A stretch of 64,000 nucleotides of DNA from Saccharothrix sp. NRRL B-16314. Its GTDB lineage: Bacteria; Actinomycetota; Actinomycetes; Mycobacteriales; Pseudonocardiaceae. This document shows, piece by piece, positions 52,281-61,536 of the stretch. Below the pieces are notes generated by a model. That model had not been told where the DNA came from, did no database searches, and saw only the letters and a program-made list of their open reading frames with translations. The position numbers and the translations under genes were made by a program. The stretch covers positions 1 to 64,000 of the forward strand of contig NZ_JNXC01000029.1 of NCBI RefSeq assembly GCF_000716595.1. Direction: 5' to 3'. How positions within the stretch are numbered: position 1 is the stretch's first letter; every line of letters starts with the position of its first letter.

Positions 52281-53771
52281 ATGCACGTCACCCGTCATGG
52301 AAGCCGGTTGGCTGCCGCCATCGGCATCGTCACCGCGGTAACCGCCGCCGTCACGCTCGCCACGATCCCCGCCCAGGCCGCGGCGGGCTGCCGGGTGAGC
52401 TACCAGGTCGGCAGCCAGTGGCCGGGCGGCTTCAGCGCGAACGTGAACGTCACCAACCTCGGCGACCCGGTCCCGAGCTGGCGGCTGACGTGGTCCTTCG
52501 CCGCCGGTCAGGCCGTCACCCAGCTCTGGGGCGGCACGGCGGCGCAGTCCGGCGCCCGGGTCACGGTCGACAACGCGAGCTGGAACGGTTCCCTGGCGAC
52601 CGGGGCGAGCGCCGGGATCGGGTTCAACGGCTCGTGGAACTCCTCGAACCCCGTGCCCACCGACTTCGCGCTCAACGGCACCCCGTGCAACGGCACCACC
52701 ACCACGACAACAACGACGACGACCACGACAACAACGACAACGACAACGACCACGTCCACCCCACCCACGGACGTCCTGGCGCAAGCGCACACCGTGGGCC
52801 GGGTGAAGGTCGACGGCACTGCCGCGCAGTACACGTGGCCGGGCGTCTACTTCGAGGGGCGTTTCCGCGGCACCGGCGTCGGGATCGTGCTCGACGACGC
52901 CCACAACGACTACGACGTCCAGGTCGACGGCGCCACGGTCGCCACCCTGGTGACCCCCGGCCGCATCACCCACCAGGTCCAGGGCCTGACCGACGCCGAG
53001 CACACCGTGCGGCTGGTCAAGCGCACCGAAAGCCCTTGGGCCGCGGGCCAGTTCGGCGGTTTCGTCGCCGCTCCCGGTGGTGCGATCCTCGCCAAACCGA
53101 CCGCGCGCACCCGGCAGATCGAGTTCATCGGCGACTCACTGACCGCCGGCTACGGCAACACGTCCACCACCCGGGACTGCTCGGCCAACGGCGGGGTCAA
53201 CCGCAACACCAACACCGACCTGAGCTTCGGCGCCCTCACCGCCCGCTGGCTGAACGCCGACTACCAGGTGAACGCCCACTCGGGCCGCGGCATGGTCCGC
53301 AACTACAACGGCGGCGAACCGGGCATCGACTTCCGCACCGGCTACGACCGCGCCCTCCAGCACGTCCCCGGCGACGTCTGGCGCAACCCCGGCACCTGGC
53401 GACCGCAGCTCGTCGTGGTCGGCCTGGGCACCAACGACTTCTCCACCGCGATCAACCCCGGCGAGCCCTGGACGTCCGACAGCCTCGTCACCGCCTACAA
53501 GAGCGCCTACCAGGGCTTCATCGACAAGCTCCGGACCCGGTACGGCTCCGACGCGGTCATCGTCGTCAGCGCCACGAACCTGTTCGCCCAGACGGCCGAG
53601 CAGGTCGTCCGGGACCGCAACGCGCGCGGCGACGATCGGGTCCGGTTCTGGAACAACGACGACCCGCGACTGGACCGCCTCGGCTGCGACTGGCACTTCT
53701 CCCTCAACGACCACCGGCTCATCTCCGGGCTGCTCACCGACTACGTCGCCACCCTCCCGATCACCTGGTGA
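52281..53771 (+). CDS. Secreted CBM2-linked CE2-type acetylxylan esterase
   Basis: 496 residues from ATG 52281. Order: signal peptide (ends near AQAAA), N-terminal CBM2 (CRVSYQVGSQWPGGFSANVN, SWRLTWSFAAGQAVTQLWGG), a linker of 20 threonines, a beta-jelly-roll part (GRVKVDGTAAQYTWPGVYFE), then an SGNH catalytic domain (IEFIGDSLTAGYGNT, VVVGLGTNDFST, and a His near DHRLISGLL). The jelly-roll plus SGNH arrangement is that of CE2 esterases. It mirrors the preceding gene with the CBM on the other end, and both probably deacetylate plant xylan. Confidence 0.93.
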   Translation: MHVTRHGSRLAAAIGIVTAVTAAVTLATIPAQAAAGCRVSYQVGSQWPGGFSANVNVTNLGDPVPSWRLTWSFAAGQAVTQLWGGTAAQSGARVTVDNASWNGSLATGASAGIGFNGSWNSSNPVPTDFALNGTPCNGTTTTTTTTTTTTTTTTTTTTSTPPTDVLAQAHTVGRVKVDGTAAQYTWPGVYFEGRFRGTGVGIVLDDAHNDYDVQVDGATVATLVTPGRITHQVQGLTDAEHTVRLVKRTESPWAAGQFGGFVAAPGGAILAKPTARTRQIEFIGDSLTAGYGNTSTTRDCSANGGVNRNTNTDLSFGALTARWLNADYQVNAHSGRGMVRNYNGGEPGIDFRTGYDRALQHVPGDVWRNPGTWRPQLVVVGLGTNDFSTAINPGEPWTSDSLVTAYKSAYQGFIDKLRTRYGSDAVIVVSATNLFAQTAEQVVRDRNARGDDRVRFWNNDDPRLDRLGCDWHFSLNDHRLISGLLTDYVATLPITW

Positions 53772-54126
53772 ACCGGGCGGACCGGCTGCCGATCCCGGCG
53801 CTGTGACAGGCGGCGGTGGTCGGCAGACCGGTCCCGCGGTGGTCGCCCTGGTGGACGTCGCGGTGCCGGCCGCCCGGCCGACGGTGCCCACGTCGGCACG
53901 GCGCCCACCCGCCACCGGTCCGGTCGTGAACGTCGAGGCGGCCCGGTCCGGGCCGCCCACTCGAACCCGGAAATGCGGATATGTCATTCGGGATCGCTAT
54001 GGGTTTGCCTTTCGGATTGGCTGGAACATGTCGCGGCGGTCCGTTCCCATTCATGGTCGGTGACGTTCCGCTTCGCGGAGCGCACACTCTGCCTCACGCA
54101 CGGTGAAGGTTGCGCGCTATCTCGTG
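53772..54126. other. Intergenic region between esterase and TetR genes
   Basis: 355 bases between convergent genes; no protein-like frame or clear hairpin. It becomes less GC-rich after 53970. Confidence 0.3.
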
Positions 54127-54780
54127 TCACTCAGTGTCCGCTCCATTCTCGACAGTGGTCGCCAGCAGCTTCTCCAGTCCGTCGAGGATCAGTTCCAGGC
54201 CGAACTCGAAGTCGGCGTCGCGGTATTCCTCCGCCAGGATGCCCTGGGTGATGGCGTAGACGTGCGGGTGCTGTTCGACGGAGATCTGCGGGATGTTGTG
54301 CTCCGCCCACGCGGCCAAATTGTCCGGATCGAACGGAAGGTCCAGTCTCCGGACGATGAACCCGAAGATGTGGCTGTCGATCAAAGAGCACGCGTGACCT
54401 GCGAGGAGGTAGGGGAACCCGGCTACGTGCAGGCAGCCGAGGGTGGCGTCGTAGTGCGCCAGCTGAAACGGCCCCACCGTCTGCCGTGAGGCGATCAGCC
54501 CGACCGCCCACCGGTGCCGCCGGAACACCTGGTGCGCGGAGACCGCGCGGCGGTGCATTGCGTTACGCCACGGTTCGCCTACCGAGGGTGTATCTATCTC
54601 GCTGATAACCAGATCCGCAACTCCGTCGAAAAGGTCTTCCTTGCTCTTGACGTGGTTGTACAGTGACATCGCCTCGACACCGAGTTCACCAGCGAGCTTG
54701 CGCATCGACAGGGCCGTCAAGCCTGATTCGTCGGCGAGCTGAATCGCGGTCGTCAGCACCCGGTCCCGGGTCAACCGCAT
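54127..54780 (-). CDS. TetR-family repressor (TetR_C type 1)
   Basis: 217 residues if ATG 54780 is used; the frame is open to GTG 54801, but the GGGAGG there overlaps that codon. HTH: RVLTTAIQLADESGLTALSM, RKLAGELGVEAMSLYNHVKS, then KEDLFDGVADLV. The C-terminal domain (FRRHRWAVGLIAS, LDGLEKLLA) is the TetR_C_1 type common next to actinomycete efflux and biosynthesis genes. Divergent from the NRPS operon, with two matching palindromes between them. Confidence 0.9.
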   Translation of the reverse strand: MRLTRDRVLTTAIQLADESGLTALSMRKLAGELGVEAMSLYNHVKSKEDLFDGVADLVISEIDTPSVGEPWRNAMHRRAVSAHQVFRRHRWAVGLIASRQTVGPFQLAHYDATLGCLHVAGFPYLLAGHACSLIDSHIFGFIVRRLDLPFDPDNLAAWAEHNIPQISVEQHPHVYAITQGILAEEYRDADFEFGLELILDGLEKLLATTVENGADTE

Positions 54781-54817
54781 ACGCTTCAAAATTAACCGCA
54801 CCTCCCTGTTGACAGCA

Positions 54818-54861
54818 CTTACTGCGTAAGTGTAACTTACCGCCGAGACTTACGGCGTAAG
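54818..54861. promoter_or_regulatory. Two TetR-type operators upstream of the NRPS
   Basis: CTTACTGCGTAAG (54818-54830) and CTTACGGCGTAAG (54849-54861) are near-perfect palindromes 31 bases apart, with a further half-site GTAACTTAC between them. They are close to the TetR start and upstream of the NRPS, and are the likely sites for autoregulation and NRPS control. The 54862-55097 stretch to the NRPS start shows no other feature. Confidence 0.75.
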
Positions 54862-55097
54862 CTTCGGGGGCGTTGGCGCGGCCGGTGTGACCCACCGGCA
54901 TGCGCGTTGCAGGAAATCAGCAGATCGGTGCAAGGCAGGACGACGGGCGCACACGGGGGTTTCCCGAACCGTCCTGGACCCCGCGCGACACGCGATGGAG
55001 CGGCGCGGGGAGCCCTCCGGTACGCGAGGGCTGGGACAGCCGTGCGATGGGGTGGCAAGCATGGTCCGTTCATGATCAGAAAGCGCAGTGTGTCCCG

Positions 55098-58000
55098 ATG
55101 ACAATGGTGACCGAGAACCAGAACCTCCTCCAGGACAGCACCTTGGGGCGTCTCGACATCGAGACGGTGCACGGGTTGTTCCGGTGGTGCGCGCAGCGCT
55201 GGCCGTCCGACGTCGCGATCGTGGCCGGTCCGAGGCGGGTGACCTACCGCGAACTGCGGCTGCTCGCCGACGACTACGCCGTGGAACTGGCGAACAGGGG
55301 TATCGGCAGGGGTGACCTGGTACCGGTGCTCATGCCCCGGACACCCGAGTTCATAGCGGCGTTACTCGCGGTGCTGGAGTGCGGTGCCGCTTACGCCGCC
55401 CTCGACGTCCGCTGGCCGCGCGAACGGCTGAACTCGCTGGTCAGCGCGTTGGACGCGAAGGTGCTCGTGACCGCCGTCGAGGGCCCGTGGCCGGTGCCGG
55501 TCGCGGCGCCACCCAGCACCGCGAACGCCGCGGGACGTCAGCCGCAGCGGATCGAGGTCCGCGGTGACGAGCCGTGCGCCGTGTTCTTCACGTCGGGCTC
55601 GACGGGCACGCCGAAGGCGACCGTCACCCCGCACAGCGGCATGGTCCGCCTCTTCGCCGACTGCGACTTCGCCGAGTTCGGTCCCGGCATGGTCGTGCCG
55701 CAGCTCGCGCCGGTGTCCTGGGACGGGTTCTGCCTCGACGGCTGGGGCGTCCTGCTCAACGGCGGCACGTCGGTGTTCCTCGACGACCCGGTGCTGGTGC
55801 CGAGCACGCTCCGCCGGCTGGTGGCCGAGCACGGTGTCAACGGCGTTTTCCTGACGACCACGCTGCTCAACATGATCATCGACGAGGACGTCGACGCGTT
55901 CGCCGGTGTCCGCTGGCTGCTCACCGGCGGTGAGCGCGCGTCGGCCGCCCACATGGGCCGGCTGGTGCGCCACTTCCCGGACATCGAGCTGAACAACATG
56001 TACGGGCCGGTCGAGTCGACGTCCGTGGTGACCGCGCGCCGGGTCACCGCCGAGGACTGCGTCGACCCCGGCGGCGTTCCGCTGGGCCGGGTGCTCAACG
56101 GGACGCGGATCTTCGTGCTGGACGGTGACCGCCCCTGCGGCCCGGGTGAGACCGGTGAGCTGTGCATCGCGGGGTCCGGGCTCGCGTCGGGGTACATCGG
56201 CGACCCGGAGCTGACCGCGAAGAAGTTCCCCGAGGTCGTGGTCGACGGGCAGACCCACCGGGTGTACCGGACCGGCGACCTCGGGCACTACTCGGACGAC
56301 GACGTCCTGTACTTCGACGGCCGCCTCGACCGTCAGGTCAAGATCCGCGGCCACCGGATCGAGCCGGCCGAGATCGAGTTCGTCGCCGAGCGCCTCGCCG
56401 GTGTCACGGCGGCCGTGGTGGTGCCGATCGCGGACCCGGAGGGCCGAGGCCGCAGCCTGTGCCTGTGCTACTCCGGCAGCGGTGACGACGTGCCGGACGA
56501 ACGCGCCGTGCGCGCCGAGCTGGCGACCCTGCTGCCCGCCTACCTCGTGCCGGACCGGATTCGCCGGTTGGCCGAGATGCCGTTGTTCTCCAACGGCAAG
56601 GTCGACCAGCGCGCCCTCGAGCAGATCGCCACCGAAGAGGACCACGCGGACGACCACCGGCCGGAAGCGCAGCCCTTGCTGGACCCCGTGGAGGCCCGCT
56701 TGGCGGCCGTGTTCGGGCAGGTGCTCCGGCGCGGCTTCGTCCCGGCGGACGGCTCCTTCTTCGAACTGGGCGCCAACTCGCTCGACGCGGCCCGCCTGTG
56801 CGCGAAGGTCGAGGCGGAGTTCGGCGTCGCCGTGCCGGTCTCGCAGGTGTTCGCGACCCCGAGCGTGCGTGAACTCGCGGCGTCGCTGAAGCCGCGGCTG
56901 GACGAGGTCGGCGCCGTTCCGGTCGATGCGCCCGACGCGTCCGCGGAAGCCGTTGCCGGCGCGGTCGACTTGCCGGTGCACTACGCGCTGGCCCTGTGGG
57001 AGGGCATGTCCGAGGCTTCGGACCTCGCCTACCTCTGCACGATGGCCTGGTGGATCGACGGCGCACCGGATGTCGACGCGCTCTCCCAGGCGATCCTCGA
57101 CGTGCACCACCGGCACGAGGCCCTGCACTCGCGGTACGTGATGGACCCCGGCCCGATCGCGATGCCGTCCGACGACGTGCCCGGCCCGGAGCTGGCGCTG
57201 CTGCCGGACCAGCCGACGGAGGACGCCGCGCTGGCCGCGCTCCACGCCGAGCTGTACCGACCGCTGTGCATCGCGGAGGGCAGGATCTGGCGCTGCGCCA
57301 TGGTCCGGAGCGCCGACACCGGGCGCCTGGCGTTCGGGCTCACCGCGCACCACGTGGCGTTCGACGGCGCGTCCCAGGAGCCCATGGCCACCGACCTGGC
57401 CATCGCCTACCAGGCCAGGCTGCTCGGTGAGGCTCCCGTGTTCGCCGAGCCGGCCGAGACGCTCGCCGAGATCGCCGACACCTACCGCCGTCGGCGCGCG
57501 GCGGCCGACCTGGACGCGCAGATCGAGTACTGGAACCGGGAACTCGACGGTCTCCCGCAGATCACCCTGCCGCAGCGGCAGTCGTCGCAGGCGACCGACG
57601 GCCCCCGGGCGACGGTCGAGCGGCAGGTGTCCGCGCGGGAGATGGAGCCGTGGGACGCCGCCGCCCGCGAACTGGGGTCCACCCGACTGGTGGCGCTGTC
57701 CGTGGCCTACGCCTCGGTGCTGCGCGAGCTGTCCGGCCAGGACGACTTCGGCATCCTGGTGCCGTTCTCCAGCTGGATCGGCGACCCCGGCCGGTCGATC
57801 TCCACCCGGATGGACATGCTGTGCCTGCGCATGCGCCCGTCGTCGGGCGGTAGCGACATGTGGGACAACGTCGGCAAGGCGGTCGGTGGCGCGCTCGTCG
57901 CCCAGGACGTCTCGTTCGTCGAGGCGGCCATGCCGGTCATCACCGGGATCGGCGAGGACGCCATGGGGCGGCTGCCGGTGCTCCTGGTGGAGAACCTGGA

Positions 58001-58238
58001 CGACCCGGACCTGGTGCTGCCGTCCTGCCGCACCGAGTTCGCCCACCTGGGCGCTCCGACGACGATGAGCGAGCTCGAGACCGAAGTCTGGTACGCCCCC
58101 GACGGCGGTGTGCGGCTGAACGTGGCGGTGTGGACCGACTACCTCTCGGTAGAGTTCGCGACCGAGTTCGCCGATGAGTTCCAGCGCGTCCTGTGCGCCG
58201 GGCCGGCCGCGTTGGCCGCACCGGCCGACGCACCGTGA
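55098..58238 (+). CDS. Single-module NRPS with order adenylation-carrier-condensation
   Basis: 1,046 residues from ATG 55098. The adenylation domain (about 20-525) shows A3 FFTSGSTGTPKA, A5 NNMYGPVES, A7 YRTGDLGHYS and A10 FSNGKVDQRAL; the region WDGFCLDGWG keeps the Asp that holds the amino group, so the substrate is an amino acid. The carrier domain has its phosphopantetheine Ser561 in FFELGANSLDAARL. The condensation domain (about 625-1046) has an intact HHVAFDG with His752 and Asp756, so it should be active. Ending in condensation, with no thioesterase, implies that an acceptor in trans or a small nucleophile takes the aminoacyl group. An esterase follows 42 bases on. Confidence 0.94.
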   Translation: MTMVTENQNLLQDSTLGRLDIETVHGLFRWCAQRWPSDVAIVAGPRRVTYRELRLLADDYAVELANRGIGRGDLVPVLMPRTPEFIAALLAVLECGAAYAALDVRWPRERLNSLVSALDAKVLVTAVEGPWPVPVAAPPSTANAAGRQPQRIEVRGDEPCAVFFTSGSTGTPKATVTPHSGMVRLFADCDFAEFGPGMVVPQLAPVSWDGFCLDGWGVLLNGGTSVFLDDPVLVPSTLRRLVAEHGVNGVFLTTTLLNMIIDEDVDAFAGVRWLLTGGERASAAHMGRLVRHFPDIELNNMYGPVESTSVVTARRVTAEDCVDPGGVPLGRVLNGTRIFVLDGDRPCGPGETGELCIAGSGLASGYIGDPELTAKKFPEVVVDGQTHRVYRTGDLGHYSDDDVLYFDGRLDRQVKIRGHRIEPAEIEFVAERLAGVTAAVVVPIADPEGRGRSLCLCYSGSGDDVPDERAVRAELATLLPAYLVPDRIRRLAEMPLFSNGKVDQRALEQIATEEDHADDHRPEAQPLLDPVEARLAAVFGQVLRRGFVPADGSFFELGANSLDAARLCAKVEAEFGVAVPVSQVFATPSVRELAASLKPRLDEVGAVPVDAPDASAEAVAGAVDLPVHYALALWEGMSEASDLAYLCTMAWWIDGAPDVDALSQAILDVHHRHEALHSRYVMDPGPIAMPSDDVPGPELALLPDQPTEDAALAALHAELYRPLCIAEGRIWRCAMVRSADTGRLAFGLTAHHVAFDGASQEPMATDLAIAYQARLLGEAPVFAEPAETLAEIADTYRRRRAAADLDAQIEYWNRELDGLPQITLPQRQSSQATDGPRATVERQVSAREMEPWDAAARELGSTRLVALSVAYASVLRELSGQDDFGILVPFSSWIGDPGRSISTRMDMLCLRMRPSSGGSDMWDNVGKAVGGALVAQDVSFVEAAMPVITGIGEDAMGRLPVLLVENLDDPDLVLPSCRTEFAHLGAPTTMSELETEVWYAPDGGVRLNVAVWTDYLSVEFATEFADEFQRVLCAGPAALAAPADAP

Positions 58239-58280
58239 GGACCCACTGGGTTCACCGGTGTTCGGGACGAAGGGGACAGG

Positions 58281-59768
58281 ATGATCACGACTGACGTCGA
58301 GATCGCGGACGGCGTCGTCCGTGGTTGTCAGGGCTCGCGCGCGCTGCGGTGGCGGTCGATCCCGTACGCGGCTGCGCCGGTCGGGGAGCTGCGGTTCCGG
58401 GCTCCTCAGCCGGTGCGGCCGTGGGTGGGTGTGCGTGATGCCACCGAGTTCGGGTTCCCGGCCGTCCAGCGCCGCAACCCGATGGTGGGCCTGCGCCGGA
58501 CCGACGAGGACTGCCTGACCCTGAACGTGACCACGCCGCCGGAACCCTCGACGAGGCCCCGGCCGGTGATGGTCTTCATCCACGGCGGCAGTTACGTCTC
58601 CGACACCGCGTCCCGGTACCCGGGCGACTCGCTGGCGGTGCGCGGCGACGTGGTCGTGGTGACGCTCAACTACCGGCTGGGCGCGTTCGGGTACGTCGAC
58701 TTCACCGAGTTCTCCACCGCCGACCGGCCCATCGAGTCGAACCTCGGCCTGCGGGACCAGGTGGCGGCGTTGCAGTGGGTGCGGCGCAACATCTCGGCGT
58801 TCGGCGGTGACCCGGACAACGTCACGGTCTTCGGCGAGTCGTCGGGCGCGGACGCGGTGCTGACGCTGATGACCACACCGTCCGCGGCCGGGCTGTTCCA
58901 CCGCGCGATCGCGCAGAGCTCGGCCGCGGACTGGGCGGCCGTCGACGTGGAGGAGGCCCGGCGGTTCGCCCGCCGGGTCCTCGGCAAGCTCGACGTCGCC
59001 CCCGATGCGGCGGCACGGGCGTTGGCCACGGCGGGTGCGCAGGACCTCTGCGAAGCCGCCCACCGGGCGCTGCTGGACGTGCTGCGGGACTACCCCGGCA
59101 CGTTCCCGGTGGCGGTGGTCGTCGACGGCGACTTCCTGCCGGAGGACCCGTTGGACGTCCTCGCCGCGGGGCGGGCGCAGGCGGTGCCGCTGATCGCCGG
59201 CAGCAACCGCGACGAGTGCACGCTGTTCCAGTTCGACCCGACGGTGCCGACCAGCGAGCCGGCGCTGCGGGCCGCGCTGGAGCGGTGCGGCGCCGACTAC
59301 GAGCGGGTGGTCGCGGCCTACCCCGGCTACCCGAAGCGGGCGGCGGCCGTGGACGTCAGTACGGACTTCGTGCTGTGGCGGCCGTTGCAGGCGGTGCTCG
59401 AGGGGCACAGCGGCACGGCGCCCACGTTCGGCTACCGCCTCGACTTCGCCCCGCGCGCGTTGCACCTGCTCGGGTTGAGGGCGCTGCACGGGCTGGAGCT
59501 GCTGGCGATCTTCGGCGGTGTCGACAGCGTGCCCGGACGGCTGTTGACGCTGGCGGGCGGCCGGCAGGGGTTCCGCGCCGTGCAGGACGAGTTCCAGGAC
59601 AACTGGACCACCTTCGCCCGCACCGGCCGGACGCTCGAATCCTGGCCGGACTACACGGTGGAGCAGCGCAACACCCGCATCATCGACCACCCGTCACGGG
59701 TCGAGGTCGACCCGCAGCGGGAACGCAGGCTCGTCTGGGAGGGAATCCGCATCCCCGCCTCGGAATGA
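58281..59768 (+). CDS. Type-B carboxylesterase
   Basis: 495 residues from ATG 58281 (AAGGGGACAGG upstream). Fold and catalytic triad are complete: VMVFIHGGSYVSD oxyanion hole, Ser in FGESSGADAVL, acid in NRDECTLFQF, His in RALHGLELLAIFGG. No signal peptide, so cytoplasmic. It lies immediately behind the NRPS in the same direction and may hydrolyse or transfer the NRPS product. The N-terminal PQPVRPWVGVRDAT is typical of the family. Confidence 0.93.
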   Translation: MITTDVEIADGVVRGCQGSRALRWRSIPYAAAPVGELRFRAPQPVRPWVGVRDATEFGFPAVQRRNPMVGLRRTDEDCLTLNVTTPPEPSTRPRPVMVFIHGGSYVSDTASRYPGDSLAVRGDVVVVTLNYRLGAFGYVDFTEFSTADRPIESNLGLRDQVAALQWVRRNISAFGGDPDNVTVFGESSGADAVLTLMTTPSAAGLFHRAIAQSSAADWAAVDVEEARRFARRVLGKLDVAPDAAARALATAGAQDLCEAAHRALLDVLRDYPGTFPVAVVVDGDFLPEDPLDVLAAGRAQAVPLIAGSNRDECTLFQFDPTVPTSEPALRAALERCGADYERVVAAYPGYPKRAAAVDVSTDFVLWRPLQAVLEGHSGTAPTFGYRLDFAPRALHLLGLRALHGLELLAIFGGVDSVPGRLLTLAGGRQGFRAVQDEFQDNWTTFARTGRTLESWPDYTVEQRNTRIIDHPSRVEVDPQRERRLVWEGIRIPASE

Positions 59769-59796
59769 GGCGGGCGGACCGTTCGGCGGCCGACGA

Positions 59797-59840
59797 GATC
59801 ACCCGCCGCGCCGAGGGACCACTCGGTGCGGCGGGTGATC
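59797..59840. terminator. Bidirectional terminator between convergent esterase genes
   Basis: GATCACCCGCCGC (59797-59809) pairs perfectly with GCGGCGGGTGATC (59828-59840), and CCGAG/CTCGG inside extends the stem. It lies between the ends of the carboxylesterase and the secreted hydrolase genes. Confidence 0.85.
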
Positions 59841-59846
59841 CCGTCG

Positions 59847-60977
59847 TCAGCTCGACGGTTCCACGATGACCACCTCGGGGTAGCTCGCCGACGCGCCCTC
59901 CAGCAACGGCTGCGGCTCGCCGCGCAGGTGCAGGTCGAAGAACGCCCTGACGTAGGCGCGGGTGATCGCCGCGCCGCGTTCCCCGCCGACGTCCGCGCCG
60001 AAGTCGAGGCCGAGCTGCGCACCCAGCACCCCGATGTCGGTGAACGACGGGTGCGCCATGCCCGCGACGACCAGCCAGCGCTTCCACCCGGTCAGCAGCG
60101 GCCAGTTGTCCTCCCAGGACTTGGCGCCGCCGGGCGTGCCGGGGGCGTAGGCGCTCTGCCGCCCCAGGAGCATGAACGGGCGCGACAGCCCGGGGTCGGG
60201 GATCGGGGTGTTGATGCTGCCGTCGACGTCGATCCCGGCCAGCAGGCGGTGATCGGCGCGCAGCGCGGCGAGGCTGCTCGACCCGCCCACCGAGTGGCCG
60301 CCCATGGCGATCCTCGACGCGTCGACCAGGTTCGCACCGCGCCGGTGGCGCAGCGGCCCGGTCAGCTGGTCCAGCACGAAGGACACGTCCGCCGCCCGGC
60401 CGCGCTCCAGCTTCTGCCAGAACTCCGGGTCGTAGGAACCGCAGGCTTCACAGGTGGTGACCCGCCCGTCGGGGAACGTCGTGGCGACGTTCTCGTAGGT
60501 GTGGTCGATGACCACGACGGCGTAACCGTGGCTCGCCAGGTCTTCGGCGAGCGTGCTCAGCGTGGCGCGTGGCCTCTTGAAGCCGGGGGACAGCACGACC
60601 AGCGGCAGGCTGTGCCGCTTGCCGGCGATCGGACGCGCGTCGACCACGGCGTTGGTCCGGGCCGTGCTCAGCACGTCGGGCGGCACCGTCGTGATGCCGC
60701 CCTCCTCCAGCACGGCGGCGGATTCGGTCGGTGTCATGTACTGCTTCACCGGTCCACGCGCCGAAGCCGCCGGGTAGAACAGCGAGACCATCAGCTCCCG
60801 CTGCCGCGCCGGCACCCACGGGTCGGGCCGCGAGGTGTCCGTCAGGTGGAACGACGTCGCGCCGACCGGGTGGCGGCCGGTCGGCGCGGGCAGGTGCAGC
60901 GAAGTCGAAGTGGCGGCAGCCGCGGGCGAAGCGGTCACGGCGAGCGTCAGTGCGGTGAGTAACGTGAGACGGCGCAT
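59847..60977 (-). CDS. Secreted alpha/beta hydrolase (PAF-acetylhydrolase/lipase-like)
   Basis: 376 residues from ATG 60977. Signal peptide RRLTLLTALTLAVTASPAAA; catalytic Ser in AMGGHSVGGSSSLAALRA; acid in GIDVDGSIN; His in GMAHPSFTDIG. The N-terminal LMVSLFYPAAS and YTENVA-like segments fit the PAF-acetylhydrolase/chlorophyllase-type lipases of actinomycetes. It hydrolyses esters outside the cell. Divergent from the lipoprotein gene. Confidence 0.88.
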   Translation of the reverse strand: MRRLTLLTALTLAVTASPAAAATSTSLHLPAPTGRHPVGATSFHLTDTSRPDPWVPARQRELMVSLFYPAASARGPVKQYMTPTESAAVLEEGGITTVPPDVLSTARTNAVVDARPIAGKRHSLPLVVLSPGFKRPRATLSTLAEDLASHGYAVVVIDHTYENVATTFPDGRVTTCEACGSYDPEFWQKLERGRAADVSFVLDQLTGPLRHRRGANLVDASRIAMGGHSVGGSSSLAALRADHRLLAGIDVDGSINTPIPDPGLSRPFMLLGRQSAYAPGTPGGAKSWEDNWPLLTGWKRWLVVAGMAHPSFTDIGVLGAQLGLDFGADVGGERGAAITRAYVRAFFDLHLRGEPQPLLEGASASYPEVVIVEPSS

Positions 60978-61034
60978 GATTCCCTTGTACAGGTTCGCCG
61001 GGAACCGCGGGCTTCTCCGTACGTCTGAGGGATC

Positions 61035-61523
61035 ATGCGAACCTTGCTGAACCGGGCCACGGCGCCGACGGTCGCCCTCGTCGCGGTCCTCGGCCTGGTC
61101 ACGGGCTGCTCGACCACCGTGACCGGCTCCGGGTCGGGCTCGGGGACCGCGACCACCGCGACCACGACCGCCAAGGCCACGACCACCACGGCTGAGGACG
61201 AGCCGACGCCCGAGTCGGAGCCCGAGCCGTTGCCGACGATCGACGAAGGCGCACCGGCCCAGTACTGCGAGGAGCCGTTCGCCGGCGCCCTGGGCAAGCC
61301 GATGCTCGCGGTCGTCGTGGAAACGCCATCGGGCCGGCTGACGTGCGACCAGGCCGCCGCCGTCCTGTTCGACTACTACGCCCAGCGCCGCGACCCGACG
61401 CCGGGGCTGCCGCCGCTGGTGATCGGCACGATGACGTGCAACCAGGTCGCCGAACCGGCGATGCCCCAGGTCGTGTGCGCGGACGAGGACAACCTCGCCT
61501 ACTCGATGTGGCCGCAGACGTGA
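61035..61523 (+). CDS. Lipoprotein of unknown function
   Basis: 162 residues, ATG 61035. Lipobox LVTGC at residue 25 with a hydrophobic core before it, then a Ser/Thr/Gly- and acid-rich linker (TTTAKATTTTAEDEPTPE) and a compact domain with four cysteines (QYCEEPF, RLTCDQ, TMTCNQ, VVCADE), probably two disulfides. Anchored to the outer face of the membrane. No family known to me. Confidence 0.85.
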   Translation: MRTLLNRATAPTVALVAVLGLVTGCSTTVTGSGSGSGTATTATTTAKATTTTAEDEPTPESEPEPLPTIDEGAPAQYCEEPFAGALGKPMLAVVVETPSGRLTCDQAAAVLFDYYAQRRDPTPGLPPLVIGTMTCNQVAEPAMPQVVCADEDNLAYSMWPQT

Positions 61524-61536
61524 CGTGCCGACGGGA

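Noticed and set aside
50214..53771. Poly-threonine tracts as sequencing errors
   Set aside because: The ACN codons vary irregularly, keep frame, and lie exactly between catalytic and CBM2 domains, as expected for linkers.
55362..59690. 1,442-codon open frame on the minus strand opposite the NRPS and esterase
   Set aside because: It is a GC-bias shadow: the opposite strand encodes complete NRPS and esterase domains, and the antisense product is Arg/Gly/His-rich without any domain.
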